Positions 36,872 through 46,570 of a stretch of 64,000 nt of DNA are shown in pieces. The stretch is from Cryobacterium sp. M96. Its GTDB lineage: Bacteria > Actinomycetota > Actinomycetes > Actinomycetales > Microbacteriaceae. The stretch is from the NCBI RefSeq assembly GCF_002929845.1, contig NZ_PJJS01000038.1, positions 1-64,000 of the forward strand, written 5' to 3'. The position numbers and the translations under genes are program-made. Position 1 is the first letter of the stretch; the number at the start of each line of letters is the position of its first letter. A model generated the notes under the pieces. That model was given only the letters and a program-made list of their open reading frames with translations. It did not search any database and was not told the origin of the DNA.

Positions 36872-37645
36872 CTAGCCCGGCACCGGGACGGGGCGCCGGG
36901 TCACGGGGGCCAGCAGGTGGATCAGGGCGACCGCCGCGATCGATCCGGCGCAGAGGATGCCGGCAAGCACCACGATCTGGAACCGCCCTGCCTCGAGCGG
37001 CGAGGCTCCACCGAAAATCGCTCCCACGAAGGCTCCGGGCAGCGTGACCAGCCCGGTGGTCTTCGTCTGGTCGGTCGAGGGGATCAGGGCGAAGTACACC
37101 GCGCGGCAGGCCAGTTCTCGGGTGGACTGGCGCGGGGTGGCGCCGAGGGCCAGCCAGCCCTCGACCTCCTCCCAGTGCTCGGTCACGCCCTCGGTGAAGC
37201 GCCGGCCGGAGAGCGTGGCGATCGACATGGCGTTGCCGATGATGATGCCGCCGAACGACAACACGTAGCGCGGCGTGAACTCGAGCGCGCCGGTGCCGAA
37301 GACCACGAGGAGGGTGACCATCACGCCCAGGCCCATCGAGGCGGCCACCCAGGCCGCGTGCCGCCGGGTGGCGCCGATCCGGCGGGTGACCGTGCCGACC
37401 GCAGCGGTGAACATGACCGCCAGACCCACGCCGACCCAGAACGGGTCGGAGATGATGCCGCTGAGGATCAGGCTGATCGCGGCGAGCTGCAGGGCGCCGC
37501 GCAGCACGGCGAGGGCCGGTGCGAACGGATGCGGCACCCGGTAGCCGCGCAGCACCAGCGTGACGATCGCGATGAGCAGCGCGATCCCGAGCAGGGTCGG
37601 CGCCAGTCCGGCCAGCTGGGCGGGGAGGTCGCGGGGCCAGGTCAC
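36872..37645 (-). CDS. ABC transporter permease, UPF0014/FetB-like
   Basis: The 257-residue membrane protein has about seven hydrophobic helices and the family block FGGIIIGNAMSIATLSGRRF followed by EVEGWLALGATPRQSTRE and IPSTDQTKTTGLVTLPGAFVGAIFGGASP. E. coli FetB with ATPase FetA exports iron; here no FetA homologue is adjacent, so the ATPase must be elsewhere. Start is GTG at 37645; minus-strand TAGGCT (37652-37657) ends 6 nt before it, so leaderless. Confidence 0.88.
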   Translation of the reverse strand: MTWPRDLPAQLAGLAPTLLGIALLIAIVTLVLRGYRVPHPFAPALAVLRGALQLAAISLILSGIISDPFWVGVGLAVMFTAAVGTVTRRIGATRRHAAWVAASMGLGVMVTLLVVFGTGALEFTPRYVLSFGGIIIGNAMSIATLSGRRFTEGVTEHWEEVEGWLALGATPRQSTRELACRAVYFALIPSTDQTKTTGLVTLPGAFVGAIFGGASPLEAGRFQIVVLAGILCAGSIAAVALIHLLAPVTRRPVPVPG

Positions 37646-37791
37646 GTGACGAGCCTAGCGAGCCGCCGCGCCCGGCAGGCCCCGGTGATCGGAATCCGTC
37701 AACGACTGGGCTCCGTCAGCGCGCGGAAGGGGCGCTGGCGATCGCACGGACGGCCCTGGGCATCCGTTGAGGCCGCCAGTGCCCGAGAAAG

Positions 37792-38760
37792 CTAGCCGTC
37801 GTACGAGGCGGCGAGGCGGCGGAAGCCCTCATCGAGGCTCACCGCGGGCGTCCACCGCAGCTCGGACCGGGTGCGGCGCTGGTCGAACCAGTGCGCGGTC
37901 GAGAGCTGCTCGGCCAGGAACCGGGTCATCGGCGGCTCGTCGGCGCCCGGACGGATGCGCCAGGCCGCCTCGATCAGCGCCCCCGCACCGCGGGCAACTG
38001 CGGCCGGGACCCGCCAGGCCGGCGCCGGCACGCCGGCGGCCCGGCACATGCCCGCGAGCAGTTCGGCGACCGGCCGCGGCTCCCCGTTCGTGATCACGTA
38101 GGAGCGGCCGTGCACGGCGTCGGCCTGATCGAGGGCTGCCGCGATGGCCGTGGCGGCGTTGTCGATGTAGGTGGTGTCGATCAGGGCGGCGCCGTGGCCG
38201 AGCAGCGGCAGGCGTCCGGCGCGGGCGCGCTCGACGATCCGGGCCACGAGCTGGGTGTCTCCCGGGCCCCAGACCAGGTGCGGCCGCACGGCGACCACGC
38301 GCAGGGCGGCCGAATCCGCGGCGAGGGCGACCAGTTCGGCCTCGGCCTTGGTGCGGGCGTAGGGACCGCGGGCTTCGGCCGGGTCGGCCGGCTCGGCTTC
38401 GCTGCCGACAATGGATGCCCCGGTGTGGGCGACCGAGGGCGACGACACGAAGACGAAGCGGGAGGCTCCGGCATCCGCGGCCGCGGCCAGCAGGGTGCGC
38501 GTGCCGCCCACGTTCACGGCGGCGAACTCGGCCGGGCTGCCGGCCAGGGACACCTTGGCGGCCAGGTGCACGACCGCGTCCATTCCGGCGACGGCGCGCC
38601 GGGCCTCGGCGGGCGCGGTGACCGAGCCGAGCAGGTCGGTCACGCCGGGCACGCCCGACGGGCGCCGCTGGAAGGCTCGCACCTCGTGTCCGGCGGCCGC
38701 GATCTCGGCCGCGACGGCCCGGCCGAGGAAGCCGCTGGCCCCGGTGACAAGCACCCTCAC
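37792..38760 (-). CDS. oleD: NAD-dependent 2-alkyl-3-ketoacid reductase of olefin synthesis
   Basis: The 322-residue extended SDR has the GASGFLGRAVA nucleotide loop at residues 7-17, VSSPSVAHTG and the catalytic YARTK. By family it reduces the 2-alkyl-3-ketoacid made by OleA to the beta-hydroxy acid. Assignment rests on the 3-beta-HSD-like sequence (RPHLVWGPGD, YIDNAATAI) and on position downstream of oleA and oleBC on the same strand. An R2 repeat sits in the 103-bp gap before it. Confidence 0.82.
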   Translation of the reverse strand: MRVLVTGASGFLGRAVAAEIAAAGHEVRAFQRRPSGVPGVTDLLGSVTAPAEARRAVAGMDAVVHLAAKVSLAGSPAEFAAVNVGGTRTLLAAAADAGASRFVFVSSPSVAHTGASIVGSEAEPADPAEARGPYARTKAEAELVALAADSAALRVVAVRPHLVWGPGDTQLVARIVERARAGRLPLLGHGAALIDTTYIDNAATAIAAALDQADAVHGRSYVITNGEPRPVAELLAGMCRAAGVPAPAWRVPAAVARGAGALIEAAWRIRPGADEPPMTRFLAEQLSTAHWFDQRRTRSELRWTPAVSLDEGFRRLAASYDG

Positions 38761-38788
38761 GGCAGCACCGTCGGCGAAAATGTGCTGC

Positions 38789-38840
38789 GCGGGTGCTGCG
38801 CCGCTGCGCGCGTGGCGTGCCGGCAGCGGAGGGGCGCAGC
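38789..38840. repeat. R2 palindromic repeat, copy 2
   Basis: Same 52-bp length as 22403-22454, differing at four positions. It lies between oleBC and oleD, inside an apparent operon, so it may weaken oleD expression or stabilise the upstream mRNA (inference). Confidence 0.85.
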
Positions 38841-38863
38841 CTGCGCGTGACGAGAGAGGCGCC

Positions 38864-41677
38864 TCACGGGCGAGTCATCCGCGCACCGGAAAGGATGCCG
38901 CCGGCCCAGCGCCCCAGCCGGGTGCGGTCGATCTTCGAGTTGTGACGGATGTCCGTGGGCAGGTGCGGCACGACCAGCACCGCGGCCAGCGGCAGCCCCG
39001 CGACGGCACGCACGGCGGCGGCCAGCCCGGGGTCGGCCAGCGCAACCCGGCGGGTCGGCGTGCGGGTCTCGACCACGGCGACCACCTGCTGGGTGCCGGT
39101 CGGCCCAACCCCGACGACGGCGGCCCGGGCCACCGCTGCGACGGACTCGATGCGCTGCTCGGGACCGACCGGGGTCACGACGCCGATCGCCGTCGTGATC
39201 ACATGCGGCAGGCGCCCTTCCACCCAGAGGCGTCCGGCGTCGTCGAAGTGCCCGACGTCGCCCGTGCGGTGCCAGCGTTCACCGGGCACGGCGCCGCTGC
39301 GGGCGGCCCGGTCGGTCAGCCACAGGCGGTCGTAGTGGTCCTCGACGTGCGGCGCGGAGACCACGATCTCGCCGGTGACCCCGGCGGCCTCCGACAGCTC
39401 GCCGGTGGCGTGCCCCTCGGCGTCGAGGGCGCTCGTGCGGATGCGCGTGGTCGCCGTCGCGCGGCCGACGCAGACCCCGCCGGGGCCGGCCGGGGCATCC
39501 GTCGCCGTCGCGGCAGAGGACAAGGCAGACGGCGAGACCCCCGGCGTGGTCGCCGTGGCCATCGCCTCGCGGATGCCGTCGAGCGAGATGTCGGCCATCA
39601 GCAGCCCCTCGGTCATGCCGTAGGGCGTGTGCGCGGAGGCCGACGGCATCAGCCGGGCCGCGGCCGCGAGCAGTGGCTCGGAGACGGGGGCACCAGCGGA
39701 GAGAAAGCTCGACACGCCGGCGAGGCTGACATGGTCGGCGGCGGTCAGGCTGCCGGCGGTGGCCACGACGTTGGCCAGCGCGGCCGGCGACAGGAATACC
39801 ACGGTCGCGTCGATGGCGGCGACCGCGGCGGCGACGGATGCGGCGGTCAGGGTCTTCGGCTTCGTCACGTCCATGTCCGGGGTCACCGAGCGGGCGCCGA
39901 GGGCCGGGCCGAGCAGCGCGAACGGGGCGAAGCCGGCCACCAGGCCGGTGCCGCGGCCCACGCCGTACTGCGCGAACAGCGCGTGGCTGACCGCGGCGAG
40001 CTGGCCGTGCGTGTAGACGACGCCCTTGGCCGGCCCGGTCGAGCCGGAGGTGAACAGCACGGCGGCAGTGTCTCCGGGTTCCGGCGGCGGCGGAAGCTGC
40101 TCGTCCCCGCCGAGCGCGATCAGCTCGGCGAGGGTGGCGGAGATGTCGAGGGCGCGCATGGCGGCGCGGGGAAACCGCGCCACGGAGATCTTCTGGCCGG
40201 GCCAGTCGAGGGCCCGGGCGGCGAGCAGCCCGGGGACGGCGCCGATCACGTGGTCGGGGCGCGCGCCGCGCACGGCGCGGGTCAGCCCGCGTAGGCCGAG
40301 GCCGGCATCCGCGACCACCACGACCGCGCCGATCCGCACGCAGGCGTAGAGCACCGCGGTCAGGTCGGCGCCGGGTGGAACGAGCAGCGAGACCCGGTCG
40401 CCTTTCCGCACGCCGATACGATCGAGGCCGCAGGCGAGCTGCCGCACCCGCCGGGAGAGCAGGCGCCAGCTGACGACGCGGGGTGCGCCGCCCCCGGGCG
40501 GGGCCATGTCGATCAGCGCGGTCTCGTCGCTGTTCTGCAGTTCCTCCAGATAGTGCCAGAGCGGATGCCGCTCGCCGGCCGCCCAGCCGTCCACACCCTG
40601 TTCGACCGAAACGGCAACCTGAGGGGCAGCGGAGGAAGCGGCGGAGGCGGCAGCGGCGATTGCAGCGGCAGGCACCGCGCGGTCGCCGAGCCAGGTCAGG
40701 GCGGCCGCGGCGTAGTCGACGTCTTCCATGACGAGATGCCCGGCACCCTCGAAGCGATGCACGTCCGCGTGCGGCAGGCGGTCCACGAGGTCGTCGAGGT
40801 AGCGATCGCTGAAGATCGGGTCGGTCGGGCCCCAGAGCATCAGGGCCGGTACGGTCAGGTCGCGGATGCCGCCGGAGATGCGGGCGATTTCGGCCGCGCT
40901 TTCGTGTGCGCCATGCACCGGGATGTCGGCGACGAACGCGCCGATCCCGCCGCGGCGGGCCGCGCCGCGGTAGGGCGCGCGATACGCCTGCTTCACCGCG
41001 GCCGGAAGCGGCGGGTGCGCCAGTGCCAGTGTCGTCTCCAGAAACGCCGGCGTGGCCACAGTGCCGGAGCCGAGCACGCTGCTCCGCAGGGCCAGCCGCA
41101 GCGGGGCCGGCACCGGCGCATCGCTCGGCTGGTGCACGGCCGTGTTCAGCAGCATGACCCCGGCGAGCACGTCCGGGTGGTCGACGGCCCAGCCGAGCGA
41201 GATCGACCCGCCCCAGTCGTGACCGAAGGTGACCACCGGGCCGGCCAGGCCGAGGGTGTCGGTGAGCTCGCCCAGGTCCCGCACGCGCGTGGCGAGCGGG
41301 CGCACCGCGCCGCTTCGCTCGGAGAAGCCCATCTCGAGCTGGTCGACGGCGATGACGCGCCAGGCCTCGCCGCCGTGACAGGCCGCATCCGTCGCCGCCG
41401 TGACGAACTCGCGCCACAGGTAGGACCAGGTGGGGTTACCGTGCACGCAGAGCACCGTGCCCACGGGGGTGACGCCCAGCTCGGCGAGACGCTCCGCGTT
41501 GTCGAGCAGGTGCCAGGTGCGGGTGACCGGATGCCCGGAGGCGGTCGACACGACCGGCACCAGGCGCGAGAACGCGGCATCGAGCCCCGACAGGCCGGCC
41601 GGCGGCAGGGACGCGGGCGCCGGCGTCGCCGCGGCGCGCGGGAGACGGTAGGACACGGGGGCAGAGCCGCGCTTCAC
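38864..41677 (-). CDS. oleBC: fused beta-lactone decarboxylase / beta-lactone synthetase (OleB-OleC)
   Basis: A two-enzyme fusion of 937 residues. The N-terminal OleB part (about 1-340) is an alpha/beta hydrolase of the haloalkane-dehalogenase type with nucleophile Asp in GHDWGGS (about residue 154) and AGHLVMED; OleB removes CO2 from a beta-lactone to give the alkene. An Ala-rich linker (about 340-380) leads to the OleC part, an adenylate-forming enzyme with FTSGSTGPAKG (about 540), TPYGMTEG and RTGDVGHFDDAGRLWVEGR; OleC makes the beta-lactone with ATP. Such OleBC fusions are known from Micrococcus luteus and relatives. The ATG overlaps the oleA stop (ATGA). Confidence 0.9.
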   Translation of the reverse strand: MKRGSAPVSYRLPRAAATPAPASLPPAGLSGLDAAFSRLVPVVSTASGHPVTRTWHLLDNAERLAELGVTPVGTVLCVHGNPTWSYLWREFVTAATDAACHGGEAWRVIAVDQLEMGFSERSGAVRPLATRVRDLGELTDTLGLAGPVVTFGHDWGGSISLGWAVDHPDVLAGVMLLNTAVHQPSDAPVPAPLRLALRSSVLGSGTVATPAFLETTLALAHPPLPAAVKQAYRAPYRGAARRGGIGAFVADIPVHGAHESAAEIARISGGIRDLTVPALMLWGPTDPIFSDRYLDDLVDRLPHADVHRFEGAGHLVMEDVDYAAAALTWLGDRAVPAAAIAAAASAASSAAPQVAVSVEQGVDGWAAGERHPLWHYLEELQNSDETALIDMAPPGGGAPRVVSWRLLSRRVRQLACGLDRIGVRKGDRVSLLVPPGADLTAVLYACVRIGAVVVVADAGLGLRGLTRAVRGARPDHVIGAVPGLLAARALDWPGQKISVARFPRAAMRALDISATLAELIALGGDEQLPPPPEPGDTAAVLFTSGSTGPAKGVVYTHGQLAAVSHALFAQYGVGRGTGLVAGFAPFALLGPALGARSVTPDMDVTKPKTLTAASVAAAVAAIDATVVFLSPAALANVVATAGSLTAADHVSLAGVSSFLSAGAPVSEPLLAAAARLMPSASAHTPYGMTEGLLMADISLDGIREAMATATTPGVSPSALSSAATATDAPAGPGGVCVGRATATTRIRTSALDAEGHATGELSEAAGVTGEIVVSAPHVEDHYDRLWLTDRAARSGAVPGERWHRTGDVGHFDDAGRLWVEGRLPHVITTAIGVVTPVGPEQRIESVAAVARAAVVGVGPTGTQQVVAVVETRTPTRRVALADPGLAAAVRAVAGLPLAAVLVVPHLPTDIRHNSKIDRTRLGRWAGGILSGARMTRP

Positions 41678-42696
41678 CAGGCGAGTTCCATCATGGCCGT
41701 GTTCAGGCCACTGCCGACGCCCATCAGCAGCACCCGGTCGCCGGTCCTGAGCCGCGCGGCTTCCTCGGCCAGGGTGATCGGGATCGACGCGGGCCCCACA
41801 TTGCCGTACAGCGGGTAGGTGAGCGGCACCCGGCTGCGGTCCAGCCCGGTCGCCTTCACGATCGCGTCGGTGTGCACATCCGACACCTGGTGCAGGATGT
41901 ACCGGTCCATGCCCGACCAGTTCCAGTCGCGTTTGGCCTCGGTCCAGGCCGAAACGACGAGCTCCATGCCACCCTTGAGCAGCGCCTTGGCGTCGGTGAA
42001 CATGCCGTCGACGCTGCCGACGCAGAGGCCGTTGAACTCGGTGGCGGCGCGGGTCACGCCGCCGAGGATGCGGTGCCCCTCCGGATGCGCGTCGGCCCGA
42101 CCGAGCACGGCCGCGGCCGCGCCGGAGCCGAGCGTCAGGCTCGCGAACTCGCTCATGAAGTCCTTGCGGTTGATGTCCGGGCGGCCGAGGCGCTCGATCG
42201 TGTTGGTCTGGATCTCGTCGGCGTCCTCCCCGTCGATGATCACGGCGTACTGCACCTGGCCGGAGTCGATCAGCTGTGCGGCCAGGGTCATGCCGTTGAC
42301 GAAACCGAGGCAGGCGTTCGCGATGTCGAAGTTCGTGGCCGAGGAGGGCAGGCCGAGGCCGTGGTGGATGCGCACGGCCACCGAGGGCTCGAGGTGCTTG
42401 CGGGTCACCGAGGTGTTGATCATCAGGCCGACCTGGCCCGGTTGGATGCCGGCGGCGGCCAGGGCGCGCGTGCCGGCCGCGACGGCCGCGTCGTCGAAGG
42501 CCTGGCCGGGCGCCCAGTTGCGGCGCTCATGCACGCCCGCCACCCGCTGGAGCAGGCCGCTCGGCAGCTTCAGCCGTTTGAGGGCCGGCTGCAGGCGACG
42601 ATCGATGTCCACCGAGGTCGTGACCTGCGGGGCGAGCTCGGTCGCCACCGACAGCAGGGCGACATTGCGGTGCGTCGTCGTTGCGTTACCGTCCAA
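41674..42696 (-). CDS. oleA: thiolase-fold acyl-CoA condensing enzyme OleA
   Basis: Joins two fatty acyl-CoA molecules head to head to give a 2-alkyl-3-ketoacid. The 340-residue KAS III-like protein has the catalytic Cys in FDIANACLGFVNG (about residue 127), His in HQVSDVHTDAIVK, and Asn in YPLYGNVGPASIP. The start is set at TTG 42696 (DGNATTTHRNVALLSV), which matches the N-terminus of other OleA proteins and has AGGGGAT upstream; a GTG at 42777 would add an unlikely 27 residues. First gene of oleA-oleBC-oleD, making long-chain internal olefins in the membrane. Confidence 0.88.
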   Translation of the reverse strand: MDGNATTTHRNVALLSVATELAPQVTTSVDIDRRLQPALKRLKLPSGLLQRVAGVHERRNWAPGQAFDDAAVAAGTRALAAAGIQPGQVGLMINTSVTRKHLEPSVAVRIHHGLGLPSSATNFDIANACLGFVNGMTLAAQLIDSGQVQYAVIIDGEDADEIQTNTIERLGRPDINRKDFMSEFASLTLGSGAAAAVLGRADAHPEGHRILGGVTRAATEFNGLCVGSVDGMFTDAKALLKGGMELVVSAWTEAKRDWNWSGMDRYILHQVSDVHTDAIVKATGLDRSRVPLTYPLYGNVGPASIPITLAEEAARLRTGDRVLLMGVGSGLNTAMMELAW

Positions 42697-42869
42697 CTGT
42701 GGATCCCCTGTCGAATTGCAGCAGTGGTCAGCCGCGCCTCGATCATTGTGCACCAGAAGCCTGATCGTTGTCCGCACTCCTGCTGGTGCAGTCGACCGCA
42801 GACTGCGGCCACCAAAATCCTATTTTAGCCTTGTGGTCGACCGCCGTCGCACGGGCCGCAGCCCGGCCC

Positions 42870-45800
42870 CTAGATGATCCCCTCGGAGAGTGTGCTCGGG
42901 TTGCCGAAGCGGTGCGCCGTGATCGAGATCGCCTGCTCGCGCAGGAACGGGAGCAGCTCGACCCGGCCGGCCTGGGTGACGGGGTGTGCGTACACCGCGA
43001 TGTCCGGGCTGCCGCCGAGCGCGTGGGCCAGGCGGGAGGCCTCCGCCTGCGCCCCTGTCAGGCGGTCCCCGCCGATCAGGCGCACCCGGCTGGTGCGGAT
43101 GCCACCGGCCTCGGCCCGCTGCAGCCATTCGTCGTCGCTCTCGACCGAGACCGCGATCTCGCGCTCGGCGAGCACGTTGCGCACCATCGGCGGCACCGGG
43201 ATGGCGCTGGAGACCTCGAACGACGCCGTCGACAGGGTCGCGGCAATGATCACGCGCAGCAGGTCGGCGAGGGTGCCGGCCTCGGTCAGGCGCACGGTGA
43301 CGGGCAGCGGGCGGTAGCGGAACAGGTTGCGTTCGAGACCGAGGTCTGAGACGTCCCTGACCGCGCCGAACTCGTCGCGCCAGGCCAGCGCGTCACTCAG
43401 CGCCGACCGGCGCAGCACGTCGAAGTCCGCGTAGTCGAGCACGGTCTGCGCCGCCTCTATCAGGGCGGTGACGGTTTGGTCGAGGCCGCGCAGGTGGAGC
43501 GTCGAGCTGTTGCGGCCGGCTTCGCTCACCCAGCTGCCGAACCCGTACAGGTAGTTCGGGCCGCCGGCCTTGGTGCCCGGTCCCACGGCCGAGCGCTTCC
43601 AGCCGCCGAAGGGCTGGCGCTGCACGATCGCGCCGGTGATGCCACGATTCACGTAGAGGTTGCCGGCCTCGATCGTGTCCAGCCATTCGGTCAGCTCGGC
43701 CGGGTCGAGCGAGTGCAGCCCCGAGGTGAGGCCGTAGTCGACCGCGTTCTGGAAACGGATGGCTTCCGCCAGGTTGCGGGCGTGCATCACTCCGAGCACG
43801 GGCCCGAAGAACTCGGTCAGGTGCACGTAGGAGCCGGGCAGCACCCCGGTGCGGATGCCCGGCGACCAGAGGGTGCCGGACTCGTCGAGCTGCTGGGGCT
43901 CGACCAGCCACTTTTCGCCGACGCCGAGCGTGGTGAGGGCGTGGCGCAGCTTGCCCTCGGCCGGCTCGATGATGGGGCCCATCTGGGTGACCGGGTCGGA
44001 GGGGCGGCCGACGCGCAGGGAGGTCGCGGCATCCGTCAACTGACTGATGAAGCGCTCCGATTTGGCGACCGATCCGACCAGGATGACCAGGCTCGCGGCC
44101 GAGCACTTCTGCCCGGCGTGCCCGAAGGCGCTTTTGATGACATCGGCGGCGGCGAGGTCGAGGTCGGCGGAGGGAGTGACGATGATGGCGTTCTTGCCGC
44201 TTGTCTCGGCCAGGAGGGGCAGGTCCTCGCGGAAGCTGCGGAACAGCTGCGCGGTCTCGTAGCCCCCGGTCAGGATGACGCGGTCGACGGCCGGGTGCGA
44301 GATCAGGCGGGTACCCAGTTCCCGGTCGGCGAGGTCCACGAGCACGAGCAGGTCGCGCGGCACGCCGGCTTCCCAGAGCGCCTCGACCATGACCGCGCCG
44401 GAACGCTGGGCGAGCTTGGCGGGCTTGACGATGACGCCGGAGCCGGCCGCGAGGGCGGCGAGCACGCCGCCGGCGGAGATGGCTACCGGGAAATTCCACG
44501 GCGGGGTGACCACGGTCAGCTTCGAGGGCACGAAGATCGCGCCCTGCACGGCGTCGAGGTCGCGGGCCCGTTCGGCGTAGTAGTGGGCGAAGTCGATCGC
44601 CTCGCTGACCTCGGGGTCACCCTCGGCGATGGTCTTACCGGTTTCGGCGGCCATCACCTCGATCAGGCGGTCGCGGTTCGCGGCGAGCGCGAGCCCGGCC
44701 CGGTGAAGCACTGCGGCGCGCTCCGCTCCGGTGCGCTGCCCCCAGGCGGCGCCGCAGGCCGCCGCGGCCTCAATCAGGCGGTCCAGCTCGGCCGGGTCGC
44801 TGACCCGGGCGTCACGGATGGCGTCCAGCCCGAGCGTGGAGGTCTCGACCCGGCTCAGGATGTGACGACCCCAGGCCCGGTTCGCGGGCAGGGACGGGTC
44901 TGTGTCGGGTTCGTTGTGGAAACCGGGGTGCGGCAGGCTCTCGACCGAGCCGCGGGTGAGCCCGAGCACGGCTGCGGTGAGCCCGACGCCGGACTCGTCG
45001 CCGAATTCATCCTCGTCATCGCCGGATTCGCTTGCGGGTACCTCGCCGCGGCCGGCTGCATCGAGCTGGGTGACCTGGGTACGGTCCTGGCGGCGGTTCG
45101 GCTGTGGGACGACCGCGTCGAGGCCCGCGAGAGAGGCCAGGAACCGCTCCTTCTCGCGGTCGAAGAGCTGCGGGGAACTCGTCAGCTCGAACACCGCCGA
45201 CATGAAGTTGTCCTGGCTGGCGTTCTCCTCGAGGCGGCGGATCAGGTAGCTGATGGCCACGTCGAATTCGGCCGGGTTCACGACGGGCGTGTAGAGCAGG
45301 AGGCGGCCGACGTCGCGGCTCACGGCCTCGGCCTGGCTGGTGGCCATGCCCAGCAGCATCTCGAACTCGACCCGGTCGTCCACGCCGCGCTTCGTGGCCA
45401 GGAGGTGGGCCCAGGCCACGTCGAAGAGGTTGTGGCCGGCGACGCCGATCTTGACGGCATCCGTGTTCTGCGGGGTGAAGGCCCAGTCGAGCACGCGCTT
45501 GTAGTTCGTGTCGCTGTCCTGCTTGGTGGAGTAGGTCGCCAGCGGCCAGTCGTGCACGGCCGAGTCGACGTGTTCCATGGCCAGGTTGGCGCCCTTGACG
45601 ACGCGCACCTTGATCGGGGCTCCGCCCGCGGCCCGGCGGCCCTGCGCCCAGTGGGTAAGACCCTGCAGGGCCCCGAGGGCGTCGGGCAGATAGGCCTGCA
45701 GCACGATGCCGGCCTCCAAGTGCAGCAGCTGAGGCTGGTCGAGGATGCGCTCGAACACCGCGATGGTGAGGTCGAGGTCGCGGTACTCCTCCATGTCGAG

Positions 45801-46490
45801 GTTGATGAACTTGGCCCCGGTGGTGGAGCCGCCCCCGGTGGTCGAACCGCCCCCCGCCGCCAGCTCGTAGAGCGGGGTCAGGCGTTCGACGACGCGGTCG
45901 ACGGCCTCGTCGAAGGACCACATCGACAGTTGGCTGGCGATGGAGGAGACCTTGATCGAGACGTAGTCCACGTCGTCGCGGGCCAGCAGGGCGCGGGTTC
46001 CCTCGAGGCGGCGCAGCGCCTCCTTCTCCCCGAGCACGGCCTCGCCGAGCAGGTTGATGTTGAGCCGGTTGCCGGACTCGCGCAGGTGGGCGATCGCCGG
46101 ACCGAGCTTCTCGGGCGTGGCGTCCACGACCAGGTGCCCGACCATCTGGCGCAGCACCTTTCGCGCGGCGGGGATGACCACCCAGGGCACCACCGGGCCG
46201 AGCACGCCGCCGAGGCCGATGGCCGCGCGCAGGTAGGAGGGCAGGAAGCCGGGCGCCTGTTTCGCAACCTTCTGCAGGTTGTAGCCGGCGACCATGAGGT
46301 CTTCCGGGCGCATGACGCCGTCGACGAAGCCCACGGTGAAGTCGAGCCCGTTCGGGTCTTTCAGCACGCCGGCGAGGCGCTGGGCCGACAGGTCGGCGGG
46401 GATCGTGGCGCTCTCGGCGAGCCACTTCTGCACGAGGGCGACCACATCGGCGCTGAGATCGTGCTGCACGGATGGAGTGGAGTTGGTCAT
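42870..46490 (-). CDS. putA: bifunctional proline dehydrogenase / P5C dehydrogenase
   Basis: Oxidises proline to glutamate in two steps. The 1206-residue protein has the PRODH FAD barrel (about residues 90-430), then an aldehyde dehydrogenase domain with ETSGKNAIIV (Glu near 760) and GHAGQKCSAASL (Cys near 795), and a C-terminal region of about 200 residues. It lacks an N-terminal ribbon-helix-helix DNA-binding domain. A Gly/Ser/Thr repeat GGGSTTGGGSTTG is inserted around residues 212-224 within the PRODH barrel. The start at ATG 46490 is favoured over 46517, as minus-strand TAGCCT (46498-46503) ends 7 nt before it. Divergent from a LysR gene. Confidence 0.94.
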   Translation of the reverse strand: MTNSTPSVQHDLSADVVALVQKWLAESATIPADLSAQRLAGVLKDPNGLDFTVGFVDGVMRPEDLMVAGYNLQKVAKQAPGFLPSYLRAAIGLGGVLGPVVPWVVIPAARKVLRQMVGHLVVDATPEKLGPAIAHLRESGNRLNINLLGEAVLGEKEALRRLEGTRALLARDDVDYVSIKVSSIASQLSMWSFDEAVDRVVERLTPLYELAAGGGSTTGGGSTTGAKFINLDMEEYRDLDLTIAVFERILDQPQLLHLEAGIVLQAYLPDALGALQGLTHWAQGRRAAGGAPIKVRVVKGANLAMEHVDSAVHDWPLATYSTKQDSDTNYKRVLDWAFTPQNTDAVKIGVAGHNLFDVAWAHLLATKRGVDDRVEFEMLLGMATSQAEAVSRDVGRLLLYTPVVNPAEFDVAISYLIRRLEENASQDNFMSAVFELTSSPQLFDREKERFLASLAGLDAVVPQPNRRQDRTQVTQLDAAGRGEVPASESGDDEDEFGDESGVGLTAAVLGLTRGSVESLPHPGFHNEPDTDPSLPANRAWGRHILSRVETSTLGLDAIRDARVSDPAELDRLIEAAAACGAAWGQRTGAERAAVLHRAGLALAANRDRLIEVMAAETGKTIAEGDPEVSEAIDFAHYYAERARDLDAVQGAIFVPSKLTVVTPPWNFPVAISAGGVLAALAAGSGVIVKPAKLAQRSGAVMVEALWEAGVPRDLLVLVDLADRELGTRLISHPAVDRVILTGGYETAQLFRSFREDLPLLAETSGKNAIIVTPSADLDLAAADVIKSAFGHAGQKCSAASLVILVGSVAKSERFISQLTDAATSLRVGRPSDPVTQMGPIIEPAEGKLRHALTTLGVGEKWLVEPQQLDESGTLWSPGIRTGVLPGSYVHLTEFFGPVLGVMHARNLAEAIRFQNAVDYGLTSGLHSLDPAELTEWLDTIEAGNLYVNRGITGAIVQRQPFGGWKRSAVGPGTKAGGPNYLYGFGSWVSEAGRNSSTLHLRGLDQTVTALIEAAQTVLDYADFDVLRRSALSDALAWRDEFGAVRDVSDLGLERNLFRYRPLPVTVRLTEAGTLADLLRVIIAATLSTASFEVSSAIPVPPMVRNVLAEREIAVSVESDDEWLQRAEAGGIRTSRVRLIGGDRLTGAQAEASRLAHALGGSPDIAVYAHPVTQAGRVELLPFLREQAISITAHRFGNPSTLSEGII

Positions 46491-46570
46491 GGTCACGAGG
46501 CTAGTTCTTTCGTTCACGGCGGACGGCTGATCTCAGTGTGAGGTTTTCGTTCCTTTAGCAAAAGCGAATC

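Noticed and set aside
43476-46541. A plus-strand open frame of more than 1000 codons opposite putA
   Set aside because: The protein has no domain motifs, while putA is clear on the other strand.
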